Assembly: GCA_965217265.1 (NCBI GenBank)
Contig: CBDCHP010000018.1
Location: forward strand, 1,054,001-1,118,000
Length of the DNA stretch: 64,000 nucleotides
From: JAGRGG01 sp965217265
GTDB lineage: Bacteria > Pseudomonadota > Alphaproteobacteria > Geminicoccales > Geminicoccaceae
Direction: 5' to 3'
In this document: piece after piece, positions 1-7,042 of the stretch
How positions within the stretch are numbered: position 1 is the stretch's first letter
How the letters are laid out: each line of letters opens with the position of its first letter
The notes under the pieces: model-generated
The model's input: the letters and a program-made list of their open reading frames with translations, nothing else
What the model was told of the DNA's origin: nothing
Databases searched by the model: none
Program-made: the position numbers and the translations under genes

Positions 1-190
1 CAAGGCTTAGCCGGATCGCGGCCGGGGTTCAAAGCCTATGCGCGCGGCGGCGGGCAAGGGCGTACCGTTCGGGTTTCGTGCGCGTGCCCAAGATGGGCGA
101 TTGTTAATTCCACCGATGGGCGTTCGTCCCTTGCCCTTCTCCCGTCAGCGCCCATGTGGAATTCCCGCGTGAATTCATCAGGACCCCCAC
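1..190. other. Intergenic, left window edge
   Basis: No convincing gene is visible. The stretch is the upstream region of the amidotransferase that starts at 191. The open frames crossing it are read-through antisense frames typical of GC-rich DNA. No clear promoter boxes were recognised. Confidence 0.5.
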
Positions 191-910
191 ATGCGCCTTC
201 TCGCCGTTCAGCACGCCGAGGCCGACGACCTCGGGGTGATGGCCCCCGTCTTCGAGCGGCTCGGGCTCGACACCCGCTACTGGCGGCAGTGGGCGGGCGA
301 CCCCTGGCCGGAGGACGAGGGGGTTTATGCCGGGCTCGTCGTCTTCGGCGGGCCGCAGAGCGCGGACGAGGACGGCGACAACCCGCACTTCGAGCGGCTG
401 TTGCCGCTGATCCGCCGCTACACGAACGAGGGGCGGCCGGTTTTGGGCTTGTGCCTCGGCGGCCAGTTGGCGGCGCGGGCGCTGGGCGGGGCCGCGGTCG
501 GGACCGGCGCCAAGGTGTTCGGCTACGAGGACGTGCTGCCGGGGCCCGATGCGGCGGCCGACCCGGTGGTGGGGGGGCTGTTCCCCGCACCGGCGATGCA
601 GTGGCACGACGACGGCTTCACCCCGCCCAAGGGGGCGAGGCGGCTGTTGACGGGCGACTCGTGGCCGCACCAGGGCTTCGCCTGCGGCGCCACCTACGGC
701 CTGCAGTGCCACGTCGAGGCCGACGCCGGCATCGTCCGCCGCTGGGTCGAGGCGCGGGTCGAGCGCAACGGCGCCGAGCCGATGGCGGAGGGCCTGGACG
801 CGCTGCTGGCCGACAAGGGGGCGAGGGCGGCCGCGGTCGGGCGCGCGATCGCCGAGCGCTGGGGCCGCCTCGTCGTCGAGGCCCGGTCGATGACGCCGGT
901 CACGGCGTGA
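191..910 (+). CDS. Class I glutamine amidotransferase domain protein
   Basis: This 239-aa protein is a stand-alone class I glutamine amidotransferase of the GMP-synthase-like type, which releases ammonia from glutamine or acts as a related hydrolase on gamma-glutamyl compounds. The nucleophile elbow GLCLGGQL places the catalytic cysteine at residue 88. LQCHVEAD supplies the histidine and acidic residue at about 174 and 176, so the triad is intact. Length matches free-standing members of the family, which have no synthetase domain. It is a single gene, convergent with the LOV gene at 962. Its last residues (SMTPVTA) are encoded by the first copy of a short repeat that continues past the stop. 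The substrate cannot be inferred from the sequence. Confidence 0.9.
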   Translation: MRLLAVQHAEADDLGVMAPVFERLGLDTRYWRQWAGDPWPEDEGVYAGLVVFGGPQSADEDGDNPHFERLLPLIRRYTNEGRPVLGLCLGGQLAARALGGAAVGTGAKVFGYEDVLPGPDAAADPVVGGLFPAPAMQWHDDGFTPPKGARRLLTGDSWPHQGFACGATYGLQCHVEADAGIVRRWVEARVERNGAEPMAEGLDALLADKGARAAAVGRAIAERWGRLVVEARSMTPVTA

Positions 911-987
911 GGTCAGTCGATGACGCCGGTCACGGCCGAACACGCCGGTCACGGCGTGGGCTCAGTCGATGACGCCGGTCACGGCGT
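886..987. repeat. Short repeat cluster joining two convergent gene ends
   Basis: A unit reading GTCGATGACGCCGGTCACGG occurs at 886, 916 and 965, with a shorter copy (CGCCGGTCACGGCGTG) at 943-958. The first copy encodes the last codons and stop of the amidotransferase. The last copy encodes, on the other strand, the end and stop of the LOV protein. GCCGGTCACGGC is itself partly palindromic, so the cluster may also act as a weak bidirectional terminator. Confidence 0.75.
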
Positions 988-1393
988 AGGGCCGCACGTC
1001 CTCGGGAGCGATCGGGTTCTGCGCGCCGGCGAAGTAGACGAGGCGGCCCTGCGGGTCGTGCAGCGGCCGGATGCGCAGGCGGTTCCAGAACGGCGTGCCG
1101 TCCTTTTTGTAGTTGACGAGGTCGATGGTGATCGGCCGCTCCTCGCGCAGCGCCTGGCGGATCTCCTCGATCGCCGCCGGGCTGGTGTCCTGCCCTTGCA
1201 GGAAGCGGCAGTTCCGGCCCAGCGCCTCGTCGGGCGCGTAGCCGGTCTGGGCCTCGAACTCGTCGCTGACGTAGACGATCGGGTTGCCCGAGCGCCCTGG
1301 GTCGGAGATGACGATGCTCTGCGCCAACTCCGCCTCGCTCAGGTAACCCGCCGGTTCCCGCTCGCCGTGCCCCGACGATACGACCCTCAGCAT
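962..1393 (-). CDS. Short LOV-domain photoreceptor protein (first of two)
   Basis: This 143-aa protein is a single PAS/LOV domain. The motif GRNCRFLQ carries the flavin-adduct cysteine at about residue 62, with the asparagine, arginine and glutamine that hold FMN. NYKKDGTPFWN supplies the two later asparagines, and the FAGAQ strand has the glutamine that flips after photoactivation. These are the signature residues of blue-light LOV sensors. There is no kinase, HTH or other output domain, so it should act as a short LOV protein through dimerisation or a partner. A purine-rich ribosome site precedes the start at 1393. A second short LOV protein lies at 3697-4113. The C-terminal residues come from the repeat cluster at 886-987. 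Confidence 0.88.
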   Translation of the reverse strand: MLRVVSSGHGEREPAGYLSEAELAQSIVISDPGRSGNPIVYVSDEFEAQTGYAPDEALGRNCRFLQGQDTSPAAIEEIRQALREERPITIDLVNYKKDGTPFWNRLRIRPLHDPQGRLVYFAGAQNPIAPEDVRPYAVTGVID

Positions 1394-1427
1394 CGCTTCT
1401 TCCCCCTTATCGCGACAGGGGGGCAGT

Positions 1428-1883
1428 CTAGCCGCTCTCGACCGTCATGTCATAGGTAAGCCAAGCCGTGCGTACCGCGATCCGATCGTAAAGGGCGCGG
1501 CCGGGGTAGTTGGTCTCCTGCGTGATCCAGCGCAGCACCGTCCAGCCGCGCGCGCGGGCGACCTCGGCCGCAGCATCGAACAGCGCCGTGGCGACGCCGC
1601 GCCGCCGCGCCGCCGGGTCGACGAACAGGTCGTCGAGGAACCCGCCGGTCTCGGCGGCGAGCGGGCGGGCGAAGGCGCGGTAGTGGGCGATGCCGACGAC
1701 GCGGCCCTCCCCGTCGAGCGCCACCAGCCCCTCGACCCCGTGGCCCGCGTCCATCAGCCAGCCCCAGACCCGCCCGCGCATCGCCGCCGTCTGCTCGCGG
1801 CCGTAGAACGCGGCGTAGCCGGCGTAGAGCCGCTCCCACGCCTCGCGGTGCTCAAGCGCCACCGGTGCCGTGCGGATCGTCAT
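1428..1883 (-). CDS. GNAT family N-acetyltransferase
   Basis: This 151-aa protein is a GCN5-related acetyltransferase that would move an acetyl group from acetyl-CoA to an amine. The acetyl-CoA binding stretch is FVDPAARRRGVATALFDAA (motif A, R/Q-x-x-G-x-A/G form), followed by the usual C-terminal NYPGRALYDRIA segment. The frame is open further upstream, but the ATG at 1883 is chosen because AAGGAG sits just ahead of it and the protein then begins at the family's first strand. It is divergent from the aldo/keto reductase. The substrate is unknown. Confidence 0.88.
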   Translation of the reverse strand: MTIRTAPVALEHREAWERLYAGYAAFYGREQTAAMRGRVWGWLMDAGHGVEGLVALDGEGRVVGIAHYRAFARPLAAETGGFLDDLFVDPAARRRGVATALFDAAAEVARARGWTVLRWITQETNYPGRALYDRIAVRTAWLTYDMTVESG

Positions 1884-2002
1884 CGCCGTCTCCTTGGTCT
1901 CGCGGGATCGTCGCGCTAAGTCTGGGCTTTGGGGGCGACGCCCGGCAAGGTCCGCCGGCGGCACCCCGATCGGGGCCACCACGAGAAGATGAGGAAACGC
2001 GC

Positions 2003-3019
2003 TTGGACTACCGCCCGCTCGGCCGCTCCGGCCTCAAGGTCTCGCCTTTGTGCCTCGGCACGATGATGTTCGGCGGCCGCACCGACGCGGACGATTCGCG
2101 CCGCATCGTCGACCTCGCCAAGGACGGCGGGGTCAACTTCATCGACACGGCCGACGTCTACAACAAGGGTGCCTCGGAGGCGATCGTCGGCCGGGCGATC
2201 GCGGACGATCGGGACCACTGGGTCTTGGCGACCAAGGTCGCCAACAAGATGGGGCCGGGGGTGATGCGAGGCGGCCTGTCGCGCCGCTGGCTGATCCAGG
2301 CCTGCCACGACAGTTTGAGGCGCCTCGGCACCGACTGGATCGACGTCTACTACCTGCACAAAGAGGACCATGCGACGCCCCTGGAGGAGACGATCGCCGC
2401 GATCGGCACCCTGATTGCGCACGGCCACATCCGCTATTTCGGCCTGTCCAACCACCGGGCGTGGCGGATCGCCGAGGTGGTGCGCTTGTGCGAGGCGATG
2501 AACGTCCCGCGCCCGATCGTCCTCCAGCCCTACTACAACTTGATGAACCGGATGCCCGAGGTCGAGGTGCTGCCGGCCTGCGCCCACTACGGGCTCGGCG
2601 TCGCACCCTACAGCCCGATCGCGCGCGGCGTCTTGTCCGGCAAGTACCGTCTTGACGCCGACGCCCCCGCCGACAGCCGGCTCGCGTCCGGCGACAAGCG
2701 CATCTTGGAGTCCGAGTGGCGCCCGGAGAGCTTGAAGGTGGCGGCGACGTTGCAAGAGCACGCCGAGGCGACCGGGCGCAGCCTGATCGGCCTCGCGCTC
2801 GGCTGGCTCTACGCCAACCGCCTCGTCACGGCGCCGGTCGTCGGGCCGCGCACGGTAGAGCAGATGCAAACCTACCTCGACGTCCGCAAGACGCCCTGGG
2901 GCGCCGAGGACGAGGCGCTGGTCGACGGGCTCGTGCCGAGCGGCCACCCCTCGACGCCCGGCTACAGCGACCCGGCCTACCCGATCGAGGGCCGGGCGAC
3001 GGGCTTCGGGCCGGCCTGA
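2003..3019 (+). CDS. Aldo/keto reductase
   Basis: This protein of about 338 aa is an NADPH-dependent aldo/keto reductase acting on carbonyl substrates. It begins with YRPLGRSGLKVSPLCLGTM, the usual first strand of the barrel. FIDTADVY provides the catalytic Asp and Tyr, LATKV the Lys and YYLHKED the His, giving the full tetrad. No ATG fits. A TTG at 2003, six bases after GAGGAA, places the start exactly at the family N-terminus, so it is preferred over the longer frame from 1865. A glutathione transferase follows 48 nt downstream, suggesting a small detoxification operon. Confidence 0.88.
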   Translation: MDYRPLGRSGLKVSPLCLGTMMFGGRTDADDSRRIVDLAKDGGVNFIDTADVYNKGASEAIVGRAIADDRDHWVLATKVANKMGPGVMRGGLSRRWLIQACHDSLRRLGTDWIDVYYLHKEDHATPLEETIAAIGTLIAHGHIRYFGLSNHRAWRIAEVVRLCEAMNVPRPIVLQPYYNLMNRMPEVEVLPACAHYGLGVAPYSPIARGVLSGKYRLDADAPADSRLASGDKRILESEWRPESLKVAATLQEHAEATGRSLIGLALGWLYANRLVTAPVVGPRTVEQMQTYLDVRKTPWGAEDEALVDGLVPSGHPSTPGYSDPAYPIEGRATGFGPA

Positions 3020-3067
3020 TCGGGACGCCTTCTCAGCGATCGACACGAAAGCAAGGGAGAACGCCCA

Positions 3068-3700
3068 GTGGCGATGACAATCTACGGTTTCAAGAACAGC
3101 ACCTACGTCCGCACCGTCCGGCTCGTCTTCGAGGAGCGCGGCGCGCCCTACGACCTCGTGCCGGTCGACATCTTCGGCGAGAACAAGGCGGAAGCGCACC
3201 TGAAGCGCCAGCCGTTCGGCCAGATCCCTGCCTTCGACCACGACGGCTTCATGCTCTACGAGACCCAGGCGATCACGCGCTACCTCGACGCGGTCCTGCC
3301 GGGGGAGGGCATGACGCCGGCCGACGTCAAGGCGCGCGCCTTGATGGATCAGGCGATCTGCGTCTACGACGGCCACGCCTACGGCCCGCTCGCGACGCTC
3401 ATCATCGAGCGGCTGATCGTGCCGCGGCGAGGCGGCACGCCCGACGAGGCCAAGATCGAGGCGGGCCTGCCGACGGCGCGCACGGCGATGGCCGAGTTCG
3501 CCCGCATCTTGGGGGAGCGCGGCACGTTCGGCGGCGGCACGATCAGCCTCGCCGACGTCCACTTGGCGCCCGGCTTCGCCTACATCGTCCACACCGACGA
3601 GGGGCGCGACATGCTGGCGGCGCACCCGAACCTGCAAGCGTGGTGGACGAAGATCGACGCGCGGCCGGCGATGCGCGCGACCGACCCGCTCGCGGGCTAG
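3068..3700 (+). CDS. Glutathione S-transferase family protein
   Basis: This 210-aa cytosolic GST-type protein has an N-terminal thioredoxin fold. It includes an early NSTYVRTVRL helix start, the cis-proline region QIPAFDHDG, and the ETQAITRYL loop that binds the gamma-glutamyl part of glutathione. The helical C-terminal domain follows. The GTG at 3068 is chosen because AAGGGAG lies 8 nt upstream; an ATG two codons later is the alternative. It is probably co-transcribed with the aldo/keto reductase. It converges with the second LOV gene, the two overlapping by 4 nt at their 3' ends. Confidence 0.9.
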   Translation: MAMTIYGFKNSTYVRTVRLVFEERGAPYDLVPVDIFGENKAEAHLKRQPFGQIPAFDHDGFMLYETQAITRYLDAVLPGEGMTPADVKARALMDQAICVYDGHAYGPLATLIIERLIVPRRGGTPDEAKIEAGLPTARTAMAEFARILGERGTFGGGTISLADVHLAPGFAYIVHTDEGRDMLAAHPNLQAWWTKIDARPAMRATDPLAG

Positions 3701-4113
3701 GCCAAGCCGGGGCGCCGCTTGGTCACCTCGCGCTGCGTGCCGACGAAGAGGGCGACCTGCCCGTGGATGTCGAAGACGGGCGCGATCGAGAGGGCGTTGC
3801 GAAACGGCGTGCCGTCCTTCTTGTAGTTCAGGATCTCGATCGCGACCGCCATCCCGGCGGCCAAACGTTCGCGGATCAGGCAAAGGGCGGCGGGGTTGGT
3901 GTCGGGGCCCTGCAGAAAGCGGCAGTTGTGGCCGAGAACCTCGTCCTTCGTGTAACCGGTGAGATCGACGAACGCCTTGTTGACGTAGACGAGCGGCGCG
4001 TCGTCCCGGTGCGGGTCGGCAACGGCGACGACGAGCGGATCTTCTTCCGCCCGCGCAGCGTAGCTTTGGACCAGTTGCTCTCGAAACGCGATTGCCTCGT
4101 CGTTCGCCTTCAT
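3697..4113 (-). CDS. Short LOV-domain photoreceptor protein (second of two)
   Basis: This 138-aa protein is a single LOV domain with GHNCRFLQ (photoactive cysteine at about 64), NYKKDGTPFRN and the FVGTQREV strand. All FMN-contacting residues expected of a blue-light LOV sensor are therefore present. A short helical N-terminus and a short basic tail flank it, and there is no output domain. AGAAGGA precedes the ATG at 4113. It resembles the LOV protein at 962-1393 in size and core but the flanks differ, so the pair looks like an old duplication. A strikingly AT-rich leader lies immediately upstream. Confidence 0.9.
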   Translation of the reverse strand: MKANDEAIAFREQLVQSYAARAEEDPLVVAVADPHRDDAPLVYVNKAFVDLTGYTKDEVLGHNCRFLQGPDTNPAALCLIRERLAAGMAVAIEILNYKKDGTPFRNALSIAPVFDIHGQVALFVGTQREVTKRRPGLA

Positions 4114-4135
4114 CGCGGGGCATCCTTCTCGCTGT

Positions 4136-4264
4136 CGATCGAGTGTTGCTATCCGAAATTAATAAGTAAAAAATAACTAGATATCAAGCATAAAATCCTA
4201 TTTCTATCTCAAGATCAAATTGCTTAAAATCCCTTACATAATAAATATAATAATCGTTAAATTG
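4136..4264 (-). promoter_or_regulatory. AT-rich leader upstream of the LOV gene
   Basis: About 130 bases of very AT-rich DNA (for example AATAAGTAAAAAATAAC and TACATAATAAATATAATAA) sit between the LOV start at 4113 and the stop of the Ntn hydrolase at 4265, in a genome that is otherwise about 70% GC. It contains several TATAAT-like strings on both strands, so the LOV promoter probably lies here. Exact boxes cannot be assigned. Confidence 0.5.
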
Positions 4265-4717
4265 TCATTCGCTTGCTTTTGCCGCAGCGCCCAAGTGCAG
4301 CGCGTGGACCGGCTCGCGGCTGTAGTGGTCGAAGCGGCAGGCGATGCGCACGGCCTCCTCGGCGCTCGCGCCGGCCGCCATCGCGCCGAGCGCCAGGGCG
4401 CCGCCGGAGCCGATGGCGTAGAAGGGTGCTTCGTAGCCGACGGGGACGAGGCGGCGCCCGTACTCGACGACCCGGCCGTCCGGCTCGACGACCAGCGCCA
4501 GGAAATCGTCGTCGAGGGGCTCGTCGGGCTTGGCCTTCGGCTTGGCGCCGCCCTTGAGCCACAAGCGAAACGTCTCACCGTCCTCGATCGGGCCGCAGAG
4601 GCCGACCAGACGGCCGCGGATGCGGTGCACCTTGGCGCAGCGGCCGATGACATTGCCGTCGCCCGAGGTGGCGCTGTCGCCGGCGAGCACGCCGTCGCGG
4701 TAGGCGATCGTGGTCAT
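4265..4717 (-). CDS. HslV/proteasome-like Ntn hydrolase
   Basis: This 150-aa protein starts MTTIAYRDGVLAGDSATSG, which resembles the N-terminal nucleophile threonine, following aspartate and glycine-rich turn of HslV and proteasome beta subunits. It continues with KVHRI and a central strand pattern similar to HslV. Removal of Met would expose Thr2 as the nucleophile. A strong AAGGAG precedes the ATG at 4717. No hslU or other AAA unfoldase gene is in the window. Similar small stand-alone Ntn proteins are known from phages and proteobacteria. Proteolytic activity and self-assembly are inferences. Confidence 0.75.
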   Translation of the reverse strand: MTTIAYRDGVLAGDSATSGDGNVIGRCAKVHRIRGRLVGLCGPIEDGETFRLWLKGGAKPKAKPDEPLDDDFLALVVEPDGRVVEYGRRLVPVGYEAPFYAIGSGGALALGAMAAGASAEEAVRIACRFDHYSREPVHALHLGAAAKASE

Positions 4718-4807
4718 GGGGCTTCTCCTTTGAATGGGGACTGGAACTAGGGCGCCATCGGCACGGTTGTCAAAGGTCTGCCGTCCAAGCCCTTCGGGAG
4801 CAGCCCC

Positions 4808-6079
4808 ATGTTGCCCATGACCATCCGCCTCGCCCAGCACCGCCGACGTTTTCTTCGCACCGCCGGCGCCGGCCTACTCGCCGTTCCCTTCGGCGCGCGG
4901 GTCGCGTCCGCGCAAGGGTTGGGCGGGGCCGACGCCGCCGGGATCGCGGCGGCGAAGGACCTGCCGGTCAGGGCGACGGGCCGGCCGGTGCCGAAGACGG
5001 CAACGGAGCCGGTGCAGGGCGATGTCTTGCTGCCGCCCGAGGCCAGGGTCGGCTTCGCCGTCGTGGGTTTGGGTAAGTTTGCGCTCGGCCAGATCTTGCC
5101 CTCGTTCGCCGAGACCGAGCGGGCGAAGCCGACGGCGCTCGTCAGCGGCAATCCCGACAAGGCGAGGCGGGTCGCCGAGCGCTACGGCATCGGCTCGGAC
5201 TCGGTCTACGGCTACGACGATTTCGAGCGGATCAAGGACAACCCCGCGATCGACGTCGTCTACGTCATCCTGCCCAACGCCTTGCACAAGGCGTGGACCT
5301 TGCGGGCGTTCGATGCCGGCAAGCACGTCATGTGCGAGAAGCCGATGGCGCCGACGGTCGCGGATTGCGAGGCGATGATCCAAGCCGGCGAGGACGCGGG
5401 CAAGAAGCTGATGATCGCCTACCGGGCGCAGTACGAGCCCTACAATCTGAAGGCGATGGATCTGGCGCGAAACGGCGCGCTCGGTCGGCTGAAGCTGATC
5501 ACGAGCGACCACGGCCGCGTCCTCGATCCGTCCGACCCGGCCGACCAGTGGCGGATGCGCAAGGACCTCGCCGGCGGCGGCTCGCTCTACGACATCGGCA
5601 TCTACGCGGTGCAGGCGATGCGCTACCTGAGCGGCGAGGAACCGGAGGAGGTGCTGGCGATGTGGCACACGCCGAAGGACGACCCGCGCTTCTTCGCCGT
5701 CGAGGACACGGTGACGTGGCAGTTCAAGATGCCGTCCGGCCTGCTGACGACCGGAAGCACGTCCTACAGCTACAAGGACACCAAGCGGGCCTCGGTGATC
5801 GGCACCAAGGGGGGCCTCAGGCTCGACCCGGCGACGGATTACGATGAGCGGCGGCTGTGGCTGGAGGGCGAGGACGGTTCGACCGAGATCGAGCTGCGCG
5901 ACGCCAACCAATTCGCCCTAGAGATCGACCACATGGCGAGGTGCGTGCGAGAGGACCGGACGCCGAAGACGCCGGGCGAGGAGGGCCTGCGCGACGTCGT
6001 CATCATGCAAGCGATCTACGAGGCGGCGCGGACGGGAAAGACCGTGCGGCCGGAGCACCCGCTGCTGCGACGGGGATGA
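4808..6079 (+). CDS. Tat-exported Gfo/Idh/MocA oxidoreductase, glucose-fructose oxidoreductase-like
   Basis: This 423-aa protein begins with a twin-arginine signal (RRRFLRTAG, hydrophobic stretch, ASA cleavage near residue 35), so it should be exported folded with its cofactor. The Rossmann motif AVVGLGKFALGQ, the catalytic Lys of CEKP (about 178), AYRAQYEPYN, GGGSLYDIGIYAV and the C-terminal EEGLRDV-IYEAARTGK match Zymomonas glucose-fructose oxidoreductase closely along its whole length. A periplasmic sugar oxidoreductase with tightly bound NADP is the best call, though the exact sugar is unknown. Its stop overlaps the next ATG (ATGA), so the two are translationally coupled. Confidence 0.9.
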   Translation: MLPMTIRLAQHRRRFLRTAGAGLLAVPFGARVASAQGLGGADAAGIAAAKDLPVRATGRPVPKTATEPVQGDVLLPPEARVGFAVVGLGKFALGQILPSFAETERAKPTALVSGNPDKARRVAERYGIGSDSVYGYDDFERIKDNPAIDVVYVILPNALHKAWTLRAFDAGKHVMCEKPMAPTVADCEAMIQAGEDAGKKLMIAYRAQYEPYNLKAMDLARNGALGRLKLITSDHGRVLDPSDPADQWRMRKDLAGGGSLYDIGIYAVQAMRYLSGEEPEEVLAMWHTPKDDPRFFAVEDTVTWQFKMPSGLLTTGSTSYSYKDTKRASVIGTKGGLRLDPATDYDERRLWLEGEDGSTEIELRDANQFALEIDHMARCVREDRTPKTPGEEGLRDVVIMQAIYEAARTGKTVRPEHPLLRRG

Positions 6080-6582
6080 GCATGAGCGGCCGAGGACGCT
6101 ACCACGGCACGGGCGACGCCGGCGTGCACCGCATCAAAGACCCGCGCCGCACGCCGGCCTTGAGCCTGCTGCTCGGCTACGGCGCCATGCTGCCCTTCGC
6201 GATCGGTGCCGCGGCGGTCTGGCTGCTGGCGGGCGAAGGTGCCCGGTTCGTCGCCGACCTCACGCTCTTATGGGGGGCGGCGATCTTGGTGTTCCTCGCC
6301 GGAGTGCGCCGGGGGGTGAGCTTTCGCACCGAGAACGGCCCGACGGCGGCGCAGGTCGCGATGATGCTCTGGCTGTTCCTGCTCGGGCTGGCGGCACCCG
6401 TCGCGCTGGCGCTGCCGTCGTTCAGGACGGCGCTGGGCCTCCTCCTCGCGGGCTACGCCAGCCTCGCCGTCCTCGACCCGCTCGCGGCTCGGCGCGGCGA
6501 GGTGCCGCTGTTCTTCGAGCGCCTGCGCCCGGTGCAGATGCTGATCCCGATCGTCTGCCTGATCGCGATCGGCGTACGTTGA
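6076..6582 (+). CDS. DUF3429 family membrane protein
   Basis: This 168-aa integral membrane protein has about five hydrophobic segments (LSLLLGYGAMLPFAIGAAAV, LTLLWGAAILVFLAGVRRG, AQVAMMLWLFLLGLAAP, a segment near TALGLLLAGYASLAVL, and MLIPIVCLIAIGV). The pattern fits the DUF3429 family of unknown function. The ATG at 6076 overlaps the stop of the oxidoreductase gene; an in-frame ATG two codons later is possible. The stop codon TGA is the first base triplet overlapping the palindromic element that follows. Confidence 0.78.
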   Translation: MSMSGRGRYHGTGDAGVHRIKDPRRTPALSLLLGYGAMLPFAIGAAAVWLLAGEGARFVADLTLLWGAAILVFLAGVRRGVSFRTENGPTAAQVAMMLWLFLLGLAAPVALALPSFRTALGLLLAGYASLAVLDPLAARRGEVPLFFERLRPVQMLIPIVCLIAIGVR

Positions 6583-6732
6583 ACGCTTGCGCGTGCGCTG
6601 CCGCGCGGGCTTTCTTTTTCTCTTTTTTGCTTTTTGTCCGGGACTGGCCCTCGGTGCCGATGCCGGCCTCCTGCGTTAACACTGGCAAAAAGAAAGAAGA
6701 AAGCCCGCGCGGCGAGCGCGACGCGAAGTGTT
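6581..6732 (+). repeat. Palindromic element, copy A (full)
   Basis: A long imperfect hairpin of about 150 bp. The left arm begins GAACGCTTGCGCG and runs into GGGCTTTCTTTTTC. The right arm is GAAAGCCCGCGCGGCGAGC and ends GCGAAGTGTT. The core carries GGCCCTCGG and GTTAACACTGGC. It lies exactly between the convergent DUF3429 and ferredoxin genes, and its ends overlap both stop codons. It is a likely bidirectional terminator. Confidence 0.85.
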
Positions 6733-7042
6733 AGAACTCCGGCGCCAGCTTCACCTTCAGCCCGTTCAGTTCTTCGGTGAACTTGATCTGGCAGGAGAGG
6801 CGCGAGTTGTCCTGCACCTCGTAGGCCTCGTCGAGCATCATGTTCTCGTCGGGGTCGGGCTCGCCGGTCTTGGGCAGCCAGTCGTCCTCAACGTAGACGT
6901 GGCAGGTGGCGCAGGCGCAGCAGCCGCCGCAGGCGGCCTCGATCGGCAGGCCCGCCTCGCGGACGATCTCCATGACCGACCAGCCCTTCGTCGCCTCGAT
7001 CTCGTGCTCGACGCCCTCGCGGTCGGTGGCGAAAATCTTCAT
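6731..7042 (-). CDS. 2Fe-2S ferredoxin, adrenodoxin type
   Basis: This 103-aa ferredoxin has the adrenodoxin/FdxB cysteine pattern: CGGCCACATC supplies the first three cluster ligands (with extra cysteines nearby) and LSCQI the fourth. It should shuttle single electrons in the cytoplasm, for example to a monooxygenase or in Fe-S or heme biosynthesis. Its ATG follows directly after the stop of the upstream NADP reductase, so the two form a tight electron-transfer operon. The 3' end abuts palindromic element A. Confidence 0.92.
   Translation of the reverse strand: MKIFATDREGVEHEIEATKGWSVMEIVREAGLPIEAACGGCCACATCHVYVEDDWLPKTGEPDPDENMMLDEAYEVQDNSRLSCQIKFTEELNGLKVKLAPEF

Noticed and set aside
886..987. 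CRISPR-like array
   Set aside because: Repeats are about 20 nt with unequal, very short spacers, overlap coding ends and have no cas genes nearby.
962..1393. PAS fragment of a broken histidine kinase
   Set aside because: The protein has its own ribosome site and complete LOV residues, and no kinase sequence follows in any frame; a short LOV protein fits better.
1916..4123. 735-codon open frame on the minus strand
   Set aside because: It lies antisense to the aldo/keto reductase and glutathione transferase genes, is low-complexity and Arg/Asp rich, and shows no domain. Such frames are common in 70% GC DNA.
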